From positions 380,057 to 444,056 of the forward strand of contig PAQY01000013.1 in NCBI GenBank assembly GCA_002709955.1: 64,000 nucleotides of DNA, written 5' to 3'. The notes under the pieces were generated by a model. The model worked only from the letters and a program-made list of their open reading frames with translations, ran no database searches and was not told where the DNA came from. The position numbers and the translations under genes were made by a program. The stretch is from Rhodospirillaceae bacterium. GTDB lineage: Bacteria; Pseudomonadota; Alphaproteobacteria; UBA8366; Aestuariispiraceae. Shown here one piece after another: positions 53,837 to 62,344 of this stretch (its first letter is position 1; every line of letters begins with the position of its first letter).

Positions 53837-54711
53837 AACCTTTTGATCTTGCCATCGTCCTGTTCGTGGTCACGATCTGGGGGCTTAACTTTGTTTTCGT
53901 TAAAATTGGGGTGGCGGAAATTCCACCCTTTTTGTTTATGGCGCTGCGCTTTGGCGTGGTAGCGGCGATTCTGTTGCCATTCATCAAATGGCCTCATGGA
54001 CGGGGCAAGGCCCTGTTGGCCTATTCACTGATCCTGGGTGTTCTTCATTTCGGCCTGATGTTCAATGCGATCCATTTGATTGATGCGTCCACAGTGGCCT
54101 TGTTAAGCCAGTTGAACACCCCCTTTGCAGTGATCTTGTCGGCGGTGCTGTTTCGCGATTATCCGGGATGGAAGCGCGTCCTGGGCATTGCCATTGCCTT
54201 TGGCGGATGTTTCGTCATTGCCGGTGAACCCCGCTTCGACGGGGCTTTGCTGCCCATACTCATGGTGGTTGGGGGCACGTTTGCCTGGGCCGTTGCGGCG
54301 GTTCAGGCCAAACAGTTGGGGTCTATCGGTCCCTTCGCCCTGAATGGCTGGATGGCGCTGTTTGCCACACCGCCTTTGTTGCTGATTTCCCTGATGACCG
54401 AAACCGGGCAATTGGATGCGTTGCGCGGCATCAGCATGAATGCGGTGATTTCTGTTCTGTATCAATCGGTTCTGGTTGTTATTGTCGGGTATGGTCTTTG
54501 GTACGGTCTGATCAAACGCTATCCGTTGAGCCGGGTCATACCCTTTACCCTGTTAATGCCTGTGGTTGGCGTTGCGGGGGGCGTTCTGGCGCTGGGGGAG
54601 GCGATGACGATAGAGATGATAATTGGCGGCGGGTTGATCATTGTCGGTGTGGGCATTGTTGCATTGCGCCAGGCTGCGCGTGGCGAGACCTCACCCGTTC
54701 GACCCCATTAA
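53833..54711 (+). CDS. EamA/DMT-family transporter
   Basis: 292 residues, ten membrane helices in two EamA repeats. The first repeat has TIWGLNFVFVKIGVAEIPPF, the second VGGTFAWAVAAVQAKQLGSI and PFTLLMPVVGVAGGVLALGE. Proteins of this type export amino acids or metabolites (EamA exports cysteine pathway products). Substrate unknown. It overlaps djlA by 4 bp and precedes the amidase gene by 16 bp, so all four genes to 56001 probably form one operon. Confidence 0.92.
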   Translation: MKPFDLAIVLFVVTIWGLNFVFVKIGVAEIPPFLFMALRFGVVAAILLPFIKWPHGRGKALLAYSLILGVLHFGLMFNAIHLIDASTVALLSQLNTPFAVILSAVLFRDYPGWKRVLGIAIAFGGCFVIAGEPRFDGALLPILMVVGGTFAWAVAAVQAKQLGSIGPFALNGWMALFATPPLLLISLMTETGQLDALRGISMNAVISVLYQSVLVVIVGYGLWYGLIKRYPLSRVIPFTLLMPVVGVAGGVLALGEAMTIEMIIGGGLIIVGVGIVALRQAARGETSPVRPH

Positions 54712-54727
54712 AGACTGTGAGACCAGC

Positions 54728-55411
54728 ATGCGGATGATCGAAACGCCCTCCCCAAATTTTGGTGATCGCCGGGGCGGCGACGCGGTAACGATGCTGGTCA
54801 TACATTATACCGGGATGCGCAGCGCTGCGGAGTCGCTGGCAAGGTTGTGTGATCCCGCAGCAGAGGTCAGTGCCCATTATCTGATTACAGAAGACGGGGA
54901 TGTTCATCGCCTTGTTGCGGAAGAAAAGCGCGCCTGGCACGCGGGCCTTGGCCAGTGGCAGGGGGACCGGGATGTGAATTCACGCTCCATCGGGATCGAA
55001 TTGCAAAATCTGGGGCATGAATTCGGCTATCAACCCTTTCCAGCGGCGCAGATCGACAGTTTGATCGACCTGGCACTGGGCATACTGGACCGGCACGCAA
55101 TTCCGGCATCGGGCATTGTGGGGCATTCTGATATCGCGCCGGACCGCAAGCTGGATCCGGGGGAATTGTTTCCCTGGCCGGTATTGGCAGCGGCGGGCAT
55201 CGGGGTCTTTCCCGAAGCCGGTATCGATACTGAGGAAGATTTGGAGTCCTTGCTGACCCGCATCGGCTATGACCCGATGGCGCAGAATCGGATATCAGCG
55301 TTTCTGCGGCGCTTTCGACCAGACAGGATTGATGGTCAGCCCGATATCGAATGTCAGCGCCTTGCCGCTGCCTATCTTGCGGCGAATAACCACCAGGAGG
55401 AACCGATATGA
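54728..55411 (+). CDS. ampD: N-acetylmuramoyl-L-alanine amidase, AmpD-like
   Basis: 227 residues, Amidase_2 fold. Zinc ligands appear as MLVIHYTGMRSAAESL (His), a middle His in ARLHAG-like sequence (KRAWHAGLGQWQG) and IVGHSDIAPDRKLDPG (His and Asp); NSRSIGIELQN contains the catalytic Glu region. AmpD cleaves anhydro-muropeptides in cell-wall recycling. There is no signal peptide, so it is cytoplasmic. The start ATG 54728 is taken; a Met two codons later is possible. The stop overlaps the next gene's ATG. Confidence 0.9.
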   Translation: MRMIETPSPNFGDRRGGDAVTMLVIHYTGMRSAAESLARLCDPAAEVSAHYLITEDGDVHRLVAEEKRAWHAGLGQWQGDRDVNSRSIGIELQNLGHEFGYQPFPAAQIDSLIDLALGILDRHAIPASGIVGHSDIAPDRKLDPGELFPWPVLAAAGIGVFPEAGIDTEEDLESLLTRIGYDPMAQNRISAFLRRFRPDRIDGQPDIECQRLAAAYLAANNHQEEPI

Positions 55412-56001
55412 CCCAAGCGATTGATTATTTTTACAGCCACGTATCCCCCTGGGCATTTTTCGGGCATCCGCGCCTTCTGTCCTTGGCACAGCGTCGGGGC
55501 GTGGCGATCAATTTCCATCCCATCACCGTTGCGGAGGTCTTTCCCAAAACCGGGGGGCTTCCTTTGGCAAAGCGTCCGCCCGAACGCCGGGCCTATCGCA
55601 TGGTCGAACTGAAGCGCTGGTCGAAATATCTGGATATGCCAATCAACTTTGAACCGAAGTTCTTCCCCGTGGATGACCGCCCCTCGCTGCAATTCGCCCT
55701 TGCTGCAGCACAGGCGGGCGCTGATCTGGGCAGCTTGTCCTATGCCGTGATGAAGGCCGTGTGGCAGCAGGAACGTGATGTTTCCGACTGGTCAACCCTG
55801 GCGGCGATTGGCACAGAGGCGGGCCTGAATGGCGACGCCCTGGTGGCAGACGCGCAGACTGATGCCCTTAAAGCCAGGGGCGTGGCGGAATCCGAATTGG
55901 CCCTGCAGTCGGGCTGTTTCGGCGTGCCATGGTATTCCTATAAGGGGGAAGGGTTCTGGGGCCAGGACCGCCTGGAACTGCTGGAACAGGCTTTAGGGTA
56001 A
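55408..56001 (+). CDS. 2-hydroxychromene-2-carboxylate isomerase (DsbA-fold)
   Basis: 197 residues. AIDYFYSHVSPWAFFGHPRL carries the active-site Ser of the kappa GST/DsbA-like isomerases, and SGCFGVPWYSYKGEGFWGQDR is the cis-Pro (VP) block. These glutathione-dependent enzymes act in naphthalene-type degradation, but chromosomal copies without other pathway genes are common and may handle other substrates. Starts on the amidase stop (ATGA). Its TAA stop lies in the repeat 55994-56053. Confidence 0.88.
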   Translation: MTQAIDYFYSHVSPWAFFGHPRLLSLAQRRGVAINFHPITVAEVFPKTGGLPLAKRPPERRAYRMVELKRWSKYLDMPINFEPKFFPVDDRPSLQFALAAAQAGADLGSLSYAVMKAVWQQERDVSDWSTLAAIGTEAGLNGDALVADAQTDALKARGVAESELALQSGCFGVPWYSYKGEGFWGQDRLELLEQALG

Positions 56002-56053
56002 ATCCCAGACAAACGGAATCGTGTGTGAGCTCATGCGAGCGCATGATGCTCTA
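55994..56053. repeat. palindromic intergenic element, copy 3 (short form)
   Basis: Begins TAGGGTAAATCCC and ends GATGCTCTA. It keeps the first hairpin (ACAAACG-gaat-CGTGTGT, one mismatch) and the second hairpin GAGC-TCATGCG-ag-CGCATGA-TGCTC, but lacks the 40-bp middle of copies 1 and 2. The plus-strand gene stops at TAA 55999-56001 and the minus-strand gene at TAG 56053-56051, both inside it. Confidence 0.82.
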
Positions 56054-56392
56054 GCGTAAGAACATATCTATGTTCAATGGGACGCTGTCGCCCAGCCAGA
56101 TTGCGGCGTCCCGGTGATCATACAGATCATCCCCCGTTTGGGGATGGACGAAGATTGTAAGCCCGTCGCGCTTTAAATTCAGCCAGGGAATGGCGGTTGC
56201 GAAGGTTTCCACCGGAACCGTCAACTGGCAACTCCACCGGGGATGGGGGCCGACCAGACGTTCGTGCATGCGGCCCATTTCCAGCCCGAATCTATCGCGT
56301 GCCTGCATCAACAGGGCGCGGGCCTGATCAATGGTTTCAGCGTCATAATAGACATGGGCATGATAGTTTTGAATATCATTCAATTCTGGCAT
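56051..56392 (-). CDS. DOPA 4,5-dioxygenase-like protein
   Basis: 113 residues. NYHAHVYYDAETIDQARALL and HPRWSCQLTVPVETFATAIPWL, then LTIFVHPQTGDDLYDHRDAA, match the small DOPA-dioxygenase family (His residues bind iron). Fungal members open the ring of L-DOPA; bacterial members have unknown substrates. The last residues end at TAG in the repeat element. It is convergent with the isomerase gene. Confidence 0.88.
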   Translation of the reverse strand: MPELNDIQNYHAHVYYDAETIDQARALLMQARDRFGLEMGRMHERLVGPHPRWSCQLTVPVETFATAIPWLNLKRDGLTIFVHPQTGDDLYDHRDAAIWLGDSVPLNIDMFLR

Positions 56393-56623
56393 GGGGAACT
56401 TTCCGATAAAGATACGATGGTCCCGTAGGGTATCATCAAAAGGCGCCTATGCGCCATACCATGCGCGAATCCTTGACCGTCCGGGGCGGGGCGCGTAGCT
56501 AGATCAGAGTGTTGGAACATACTGCGGTCACACAGGATGTTTCAACTAAGTGCCATCAAAGTAAAGGCCCGTCCCAGACAGGGGCTTTTGTCCAGATTTG
56601 CTCTATCCAGCAAGGTGTTTCGA

Positions 56624-57664
56624 ATGAAGAAGGCGTTGATTACAGGGATTACCGGTCAGGATGGTTCTTATCTGGCGGAATTTCTGCTGCAGAAGGGATA
56701 TGAGGTCCATGGCATTGTGCGCCGGGCGTCCACTTTCACGACGGAGCGGATCGACCATATCTATCAGGACCCCCATGACAGCCATCTGCGCTTGAAATTG
56801 CATTACGGGGATTTGGCGGACGGATCGGGTCTGCGCCGTATCCTGGAACATGTTCAACCGGATGAGGTTTATAACCTGGGCGCGCAAAGCCATGTCCGTG
56901 TCAGTTTTGATCAGCCGGAATATACGGCCGATGTGGTGGGGACCGGAACCTTAAGACTGTTGGAAGCCTTGCGGGATTATATTCACACGACCAAGAAATC
57001 TGCAAAACTGTATCAGGCGGGCAGTTCTGAAATGTTTGGCGCGGCAAATCCGCCACAGAATGAAGCAACCGAATTCTATCCGCGCAGCCCCTATGCCGTA
57101 GGTAAGGTGGCTGGATTCTGGTTCTGTAAAAATTACCGGGAAGCGTACGGCCTATATGTTGCCAATGGCATATTATTCAATCACGAAAGCCCCCGCCGGG
57201 GGGAAACCTTCGTGACCCGGAAAATTACCCGGGCGGTTGGGCGCATCAAACTGGGCCTGCAAGATAAGTTATTCCTGGGCAATCTGGACGCCAGACGGGA
57301 TTGGGGTTTCGCCGGTGACTATGTCCAGGCGATGTGGCTGATGCTGCAACAGGAAAAGCCAGATGATTATGTTGTTGCGACGGGCAAGGCCTATTCCGTG
57401 CGGGAATTCCTGGAAGCAGCCTTTGGCTATGCCGGGTTGGATTACAAAAAACATGTTGAATTCGACGCGCGCTATCTGCGCCCGACAGAGGTGGATTACC
57501 TGTTGGGGGATCCCAGCAAGATCAAGAAAGACCTGGGGTGGGAGCCAAAGGTTGGTTTTCAGGAGCTCGTTGCCATGATGGTTGATAACGACATGGACCT
57601 GGCGCGTCGCGAAAAGGTTCTGCTGGATGCTGGTCATACGGTGCCCAGCCCGGTTGGGGCATAA
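56624..57664 (+). CDS. gmd: GDP-mannose 4,6-dehydratase
   Basis: 346 residues, SDR fold. NADP loop [20 protein letters not shown], then [30 protein letters not shown], catalytic [15 protein letters not shown] (YxxxK) and [17 protein letters not shown]. Converts GDP-mannose to GDP-4-keto-6-deoxymannose, the precursor of GDP-fucose. ATG 56624 has AAGGTG at 56612; the frame from 56537 has no homology there. The fucose synthase gene starts 5 bp after it. Confidence 0.96.
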   Translation: MKKALITGITGQDGSYLAEFLLQKGYEVHGIVRRASTFTTERIDHIYQDPHDSHLRLKLHYGDLADGSGLRRILEHVQPDEVYNLGAQSHVRVSFDQPEYTADVVGTGTLRLLEALRDYIHTTKKSAKLYQAGSSEMFGAANPPQNEATEFYPRSPYAVGKVAGFWFCKNYREAYGLYVANGILFNHESPRRGETFVTRKITRAVGRIKLGLQDKLFLGNLDARRDWGFAGDYVQAMWLMLQQEKPDDYVVATGKAYSVREFLEAAFGYAGLDYKKHVEFDARYLRPTEVDYLLGDPSKIKKDLGWEPKVGFQELVAMMVDNDMDLARREKVLLDAGHTVPSPVGA

Positions 57665-57669
57665 AACCT

Positions 57670-58623
57670 GTGACGAAACCCAGTCTATCAGATCCCATTT
57701 TTGTTGCCGGGCATCGCGGTCTGGTCGGATCGGCGATCGTTCGCGCTTTGCAGGCCGCGGGCTATACCAATCTGATTACCCGACGGTCATCCGAACTGGA
57801 TCTGCGCGAACAAACGGCGGTGCGGGACTTCTTTGCGGCGGAACGCCCCCGCTATGTGGTTTGCGCTGCGGCCATGGTGGGTGGGATTGTCGCCAACCGG
57901 GATTATCCGGGAACCTTCATTCACGACAATCTGGCGATTCAGACCAATGTTATTGAGGCGTGTCGCCAACAGTCGGTTGCCAAGCTGATTTATCTGGGGT
58001 CGACCTGTATCTATCCAAAATTTGCCCCCCAGCCGATCCAGGAAGATCACCTGCTGACCGGTCCCCTGGAAGAAACCAATGAAGCCTATGCAATTGCGAA
58101 AATCGCCGGGCTTAAAATGTGTGAGGCCTATGCCAGGCAATATGGTTTGTCCTCCATCACCTTGATGGCGACAAACCTGTATGGGCCTGGGGATAATTTC
58201 GATCTTGAAAAAAGCCACGTCATTCCGGCCCTGATGCGCAAGGCGCATGAAGCAAAGCTGGCGGGGGCTAAGACCATGACGGTCTGGGGCACGGGCACGC
58301 CGCTGCGGGAATTTCTGCATGTCGATGATATGGCGGCAGCCGCGCGCTATTGTCTGGAAAATGACACACCCTATTCCATGGTCAATGTCGGATCAGGGGA
58401 AGAAGTCACCATCGCTGATTTGACCAGACTGATCTGTAAGGTTGTGGGTTTTCAGGGGGATCTGATTTTTGATTCTGAAAAGCCGGATGGAACCCCCCGG
58501 AAATTGGCAGATTCTTCAAGGCTGCGCGGTCTAGGGTGGCGGCCTGCCTTTTCCCTGCGTCAGGGGCTGGAAGATACGTATCGCTGGTTTACGGAAACGA
58601 GCAATGCCCGCTTAGGGAATTAA
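57670..58623 (+). CDS. fcl: GDP-L-fucose synthase
   Basis: 317 residues, SDR fold. FVAGHRGLVGSAIVRALQAA, VVCAAAMVGGIVANRDYP, GSTCIYPKFAPQPIQEDHLL, catalytic EAYAIAKIAGLKMCEAYA and NLYGPGDNFDLEKSHV. Does the epimerase and reductase steps to GDP-L-fucose. GTG start, 5 bp after gmd, so the pair makes GDP-fucose for O-antigen or exopolysaccharide. The mannose precursor route is in part at 44.6-46 kb (manB). Confidence 0.96.
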   Translation: MTKPSLSDPIFVAGHRGLVGSAIVRALQAAGYTNLITRRSSELDLREQTAVRDFFAAERPRYVVCAAAMVGGIVANRDYPGTFIHDNLAIQTNVIEACRQQSVAKLIYLGSTCIYPKFAPQPIQEDHLLTGPLEETNEAYAIAKIAGLKMCEAYARQYGLSSITLMATNLYGPGDNFDLEKSHVIPALMRKAHEAKLAGAKTMTVWGTGTPLREFLHVDDMAAAARYCLENDTPYSMVNVGSGEEVTIADLTRLICKVVGFQGDLIFDSEKPDGTPRKLADSSRLRGLGWRPAFSLRQGLEDTYRWFTETSNARLGN

Positions 58624-58647
58624 ATTTTTGGGGATTAATTAGGGATT

Positions 58648-60024
58648 ATGTCAGGGTCTGTGTCGTCTACTTCGATTTTAGCCTGGTTTGGCCTGGCAGG
58701 GGCTGTTGCAATTGGTGTGCTGGATCCTTTGGGGTTGGGGCCAAACGTGGCACCCGTCGCGGGGCTGGTGGCTGGGACAATCACCCTGTTTGCAACGGGC
58801 GCGGTGGCGGAACATCTGACCGCGCTGTTGTTCTTTGCATTCGCCATGGTTTTCAGTATCGCCCCGGCAGACCTGGTTTTTACCGGTTTTGCCAGCAAGG
58901 CATTCTGGCTGGTCGTGTCGGGCATGGTAATTGGCCTGGCGATCCATAAAACCGGGCTGGGGGCCCGTATTGCCAGGGCTTTGGCGCTGTTGTTTCCAGC
59001 CAGTTACACGGGCCTGATCGCAGGCCTGATCTTTGTTGCCATGGCGATTTCTTTTTTCATGCCCTCCAGCATGGGTCGTATCGTGCTGTTGATGCCCATC
59101 GCGCTGGCCCTGGCGGATCGTTATGGATTGGCCGAAAAGTCATTGGGGCGCAGCGGCGTGGCGCTGGTCGTCGGGTTTGCCTGTTTCAACCCACCCAATG
59201 GGATTTTGCCCGCCACCGTTCCCAACATGGTCTATGTTGGTGCGGTTGAGAAAATCTATGGTGTCGCCCCCCTGTATGGGGAATGGATGCTGCTGCACTT
59301 CCCCTTATTGGGCTTCGGGAAAGCGATTTTGATCTGGTTGGTCGGCTGTTTCCTGTTTCGCCAATCAATTACAATACAGGCAGAAACGGAACAGTCGTTG
59401 TCCCTGACGGCTGAAGAAAAGCGATTGGCCTTTATTCTGCTGTTTGCCCTGTTGGGCTGGTCAACGGATATCTGGCATGGGATTTCGCCTGCCTGGATCG
59501 GATTGATCGCGGCAGTATTTTGCCTGTTGCCGGGCGTCGGTGTATTGCCCAAGGATGCGTTCAAGCAGATCAATATCGCCCCGGCGATTTATGTCGCCAG
59601 TATCCTGGGCATGGGGGCCCTGATTGCTGATAGCGGCCTGGGCGCGCTGTTGGGGACGGCGATGGCCGATATCCTGCCCTTGGCACCCGGTGCGGCGGTG
59701 CAGAATTTCTTTTCATTGGCGCTGGGGGGTGGGGTAACATCGCTTGTATCCACCATGCCGGGCCTGCCGGCGGTTATGGTTCCTTTAGCCGAACCATTGC
59801 ATGTTGCATCCGGCCTGCCGTTGCAGACAGTGCTGGCCAGTGTCGTGTTATCCTATTCCACAACCATATTGCCCTATCAGGCCCCGCCGCTGGTTCTGGC
59901 CATCGGCATGACCGGTGCCAGGTTGATCGACGCCACCAAACTGGTTGTTCTGGTTGGTATTCTAAGCGTCCTGATCATTCTGCCCCTGACATTCCTGTGG
60001 TGGCGCGTGCTGGGGATGATTTGA
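58648..60024 (+). CDS. SLC13/DASS-family anion permease
   Basis: 458 residues with about eleven membrane helices. Two homologous halves each contain a re-entrant loop; SSMGRIVLLMPIALALADRY and ACFNPPNGILPATVPNMVYV, then LVSTMPGLPAVMVPLA, are in the usual positions. Family members carry dicarboxylates, sulfate or other anions with Na+. The Asn-Thr pair of Na+-dicarboxylate carriers is not clear, so the substrate is open. It starts 24 bp after fcl. Confidence 0.85.
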   Translation: MSGSVSSTSILAWFGLAGAVAIGVLDPLGLGPNVAPVAGLVAGTITLFATGAVAEHLTALLFFAFAMVFSIAPADLVFTGFASKAFWLVVSGMVIGLAIHKTGLGARIARALALLFPASYTGLIAGLIFVAMAISFFMPSSMGRIVLLMPIALALADRYGLAEKSLGRSGVALVVGFACFNPPNGILPATVPNMVYVGAVEKIYGVAPLYGEWMLLHFPLLGFGKAILIWLVGCFLFRQSITIQAETEQSLSLTAEEKRLAFILLFALLGWSTDIWHGISPAWIGLIAAVFCLLPGVGVLPKDAFKQINIAPAIYVASILGMGALIADSGLGALLGTAMADILPLAPGAAVQNFFSLALGGGVTSLVSTMPGLPAVMVPLAEPLHVASGLPLQTVLASVVLSYSTTILPYQAPPLVLAIGMTGARLIDATKLVVLVGILSVLIILPLTFLWWRVLGMI

Positions 60025-60043
60025 CCACAATTTCTTCGCGGGC

Positions 60044-60057
60044 TTGATTTGCATCAA
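60044..60057. promoter_or_regulatory. perfect FNR/ANR box upstream of the tandem universal stress protein
   Basis: TTGAT-ttgc-ATCAA matches the FNR consensus TTGATNNNNATCAA at every defined base. Its centre at 60050.5 is 29-34 bp before TAGGAT (60080-60085), exactly where a -10 box should sit if the FNR site is centred at -41.5. This is the layout of a class II FNR-activated promoter. Confidence 0.72.
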
Positions 60058-60132
60058 CGCGGTCCCGATGTGGGAGGCATAGGATGCAGCCATAAACTTT
60101 GGCAATAATCAGTGTTTGCGAGGAGATATGGT

Positions 60133-60963
60133 ATGACTGTGAAGCGAATTTTGGTCCATTTTGATGGATCCAAGCGTTCTGAGCGTGCGTTATCCGCCGC
60201 GCTGGAACTGGCGGAAGCGCAGGATGCACATCTGATTGGATGCGCTGTGGAAGCGGAACCCCGGATACCCACCTATGCCGCTGCGCAGATTCCGGCAGAT
60301 GTTATTGCTGCGATGGCAGAGGAACAGCGTCGCTATGTCGAAGCGGCAAAAGTATCTTTCGATAAACTGGTCGCCGCATCTGCCTGGACCGATCGATCCG
60401 AATTCGTGATGGCGAAAGGGGATGCGACCCGCGCCTTGTCACGGATAGCACGGGGCTGTGATCTGGTCATTCTGGGCCAGTCAGAACCGGATACGGATTT
60501 TGTGGAGATTGAAGACCTTCCCGATAATGTCGTGCTGGAAAGCGGTCGCCCTGTCCTGATCATTCCCTATATCGGCAAGAGAAAGCCGATTGGCGGGCAT
60601 GTTCTGTTGTGCTGGACCGATACACGCGAAGCCGCGCGGGCGCTGTCTGATGCTTTGCCTTTGTTGAATGAAGCATCAAAGGTGACAGTGTTGAGTGTTG
60701 GGGAGAGCCAGAAAGATCCGTCCATATCAGCAGATGACGCGGCCCGGCTGTTGGCGGCCCATAACATTTCTGCGGAACTGCACCATGCAACAGGAAGAGG
60801 GGTGGATGTTGGCTCTGTCGTCCTGAACGAAGCGTCTGACCTGGGCGCGGATTTGATCGTAATGGGCGCCTATGGCCATTCCCGTTTGCGGGAAACAATC
60901 CTGGGCGGCGTGACCCGCACAATCCTGAAAGAAATGACCGTGCCGGTCCTGATGTCGCATTAG
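60133..60963 (+). CDS. tandem-domain universal stress protein
   Basis: 276 residues, two Usp domains. The first begins MTVKRILVHFDGSKRSERALS; the second (from about 155) begins GGHVLLCWTDTREAARALSD and ends with the ATP loop GAYGHSRLRETILGGVTR, where the last position is Gly rather than Ser or Thr. Such tandem proteins often respond to low oxygen or stationary phase. GAGGAGA precedes ATG 60133. The perfect FNR box upstream predicts anaerobic induction. The TAG stop is in the repeat 60961-61054. Confidence 0.92.
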   Translation: MTVKRILVHFDGSKRSERALSAALELAEAQDAHLIGCAVEAEPRIPTYAAAQIPADVIAAMAEEQRRYVEAAKVSFDKLVAASAWTDRSEFVMAKGDATRALSRIARGCDLVILGQSEPDTDFVEIEDLPDNVVLESGRPVLIIPYIGKRKPIGGHVLLCWTDTREAARALSDALPLLNEASKVTVLSVGESQKDPSISADDAARLLAAHNISAELHHATGRGVDVGSVVLNEASDLGADLIVMGAYGHSRLRETILGGVTRTILKEMTVPVLMSH

Positions 60964-61054
60964 AGCAAATCCCAAACAAACGGACTCGTTTGTGACGGCG
61001 TGTTTGCTAAAAAAAACAAGTGGTTAGAGCATCATGCGCCCGCATTAGGCTCTA
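60961..61054. repeat. palindromic intergenic element, copy 2 (long form)
   Basis: TAGAGCAAATCCC at the left and GGCTCTA at the right. First hairpin ACAAACG-gact-CGTTTGT: compared with copy 1 (GCAAACG...CGTTTGC) the outer pair changes from G-C to A-T on both arms, a compensatory change. The middle TGGTTAGAGCATCATG is shared with copy 1. TAG 60961-60963 ends the universal stress gene and TAG 61054-61052 ends the TAXI gene. Confidence 0.85.
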
Positions 61055-62143
61055 GCTGCTGTGAACCGTATCGTAATAGGCCTGGGCGCCGGGATGGACG
61101 GGAACCCGTCCTTTCGGGCGCCCTTCTTCTATCGTTGGGAAGGTCAGGCCCGGATTGTTGTGATTGAATAAATCGGCGGTGCTGCTTTGCCACAGCGCGC
61201 GCGTGATATTCTGTATCAATACTGCGTCCATTTTTTCCTTCACGACCCATTTGACCCCCAGCTTCACGGTCGTGACTTCTTCAATCTTCCGATAGACTTG
61301 GGAGGGGATCGTTCCCACTGACAGGAACGGGAAGAAACCTTTCAAGGTTTGCTGGGCTGCACCATCAATGGGCAGCAGCTTTATGGTTTCTTCCTGCTGA
61401 AGTTCTGAAATGGCTTCTATTGGTGCAGCGCCCATTTCAAAGAATGCGTCAATGACGCCGGTGATTAAATGATCCGCTGCAGGGCCGGGCCTCAGGTAAA
61501 CAGGTTCTATGTCTTGCAAATCCAGGCCATTCAGGCGCAACAGTGTGTTGACGATTGTAACCGTCCCGGCCCCCCTGGCCCCAAGGGAGATGGTGCGTCC
61601 TTTCAGGTCCCGGATGCTGTTGATACCGGAATCTGCGCGCACCACAATATGCAGGGATACCGGGATCAAGTCCGCGATCACGCGCAGGTCGGGAACGCTG
61701 GCTTCGTCCGCGAAGGGCCCGCCGCCGGTAAAGGCCCAGTAAGCCATATCTGCATGGACCAACGCCGATTCCAGGACGCCATCGCGAATGTCACGAATGT
61801 TCGGGATGGACCCGGCGCGCGTCTGGGCGACGGCGATCAGCCCCGGTACGCCACAGATGCCCCCTACATCGCAGGGGCTGCTGCCGGGGGGGCGGCTGAT
61901 CCCTGCTGAAATCGCGGTCCCCAGGCTGTAAAGTGACTCTGCGGATGGGCCTGTTCCGATCCGGAAAAAGGAAAGGCTGGGGCGCTCTTCCTGTGCCGAT
62001 AGCGCGGTGAAAGGCGCGGGCAACAACAATCCCGCCATCGCGCCCCCCAGGCCCGTGGTCAGGATGCGACGCCGCGTGGCCTTATGTTGGGACCCCTGAC
62101 TCTGTCCAAAGATCACAGGGGATGGCGGCTTTTCACGGGTCAT
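61052..62143 (-). CDS. TAXI-family TRAP solute-binding protein
   Basis: 363 residues. An N-terminal twin-arginine-like leader (TRRRILTTGLGGAMAGLLLP, residues 23-42) with cleavage after LSA (about 49), then the TAXI domain: FFRIGTGPSAESLYSLGTAI, DLKGRTISLGARGAGTVTIV, VIDAFFEMGAAP and VPVHPGAQAYYD. It binds a substrate in the periplasm for a TRAP transporter, but no TRAP membrane genes are nearby, so it is an orphan. Substrate unknown. The stop lies in the repeat at its end; three palindrome copies lie between it and panE. Confidence 0.9.
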   Translation of the reverse strand: MTREKPPSPVIFGQSQGSQHKATRRRILTTGLGGAMAGLLLPAPFTALSAQEERPSLSFFRIGTGPSAESLYSLGTAISAGISRPPGSSPCDVGGICGVPGLIAVAQTRAGSIPNIRDIRDGVLESALVHADMAYWAFTGGGPFADEASVPDLRVIADLIPVSLHIVVRADSGINSIRDLKGRTISLGARGAGTVTIVNTLLRLNGLDLQDIEPVYLRPGPAADHLITGVIDAFFEMGAAPIEAISELQQEETIKLLPIDGAAQQTLKGFFPFLSVGTIPSQVYRKIEEVTTVKLGVKWVVKEKMDAVLIQNITRALWQSSTADLFNHNNPGLTFPTIEEGRPKGRVPVHPGAQAYYDTVHSS

Positions 62144-62173
62144 TTGTCATTCCACCGTGGGAGATCAGGACAC

Positions 62174-62275
62174 AAGCATCATGCGTTCGCATGAGCTTAC
62201 ACAAGATACACAAGCATCATGCGTTCGCATGAGCTTGGAATTTGTTACATAAGCATCATGCGTTCGCATGAACTT
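62174..62275. repeat. three tandem copies of the element's second hairpin
   Basis: AAGCATCATGCGTTCGCATGAGCTT at 62174-62198 and 62212-62236, and a variant ending AACTT at 62251-62275, with spacers of 13 and 14 bp. Each folds as a hairpin with a TCATGCG/CGCATGA stem. They are the same palindrome as in the elements at 1018, 55994 and 60961. A relic CTCTAGCAAAT follows near 62286. Confidence 0.85.
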
Positions 62276-62344
62276 TAAAACTATACTCTAGCAAATTGCG
62301 ATCAACGTAAAGGCGGGGCGAAGAAAGCGCCCTTCCTAAATATG

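Noticed and set aside
62174-62275. CRISPR array
   Set aside because: Only three repeats, spacers of 13-14 bp, repeats strongly palindromic and also found singly elsewhere; no cas genes.
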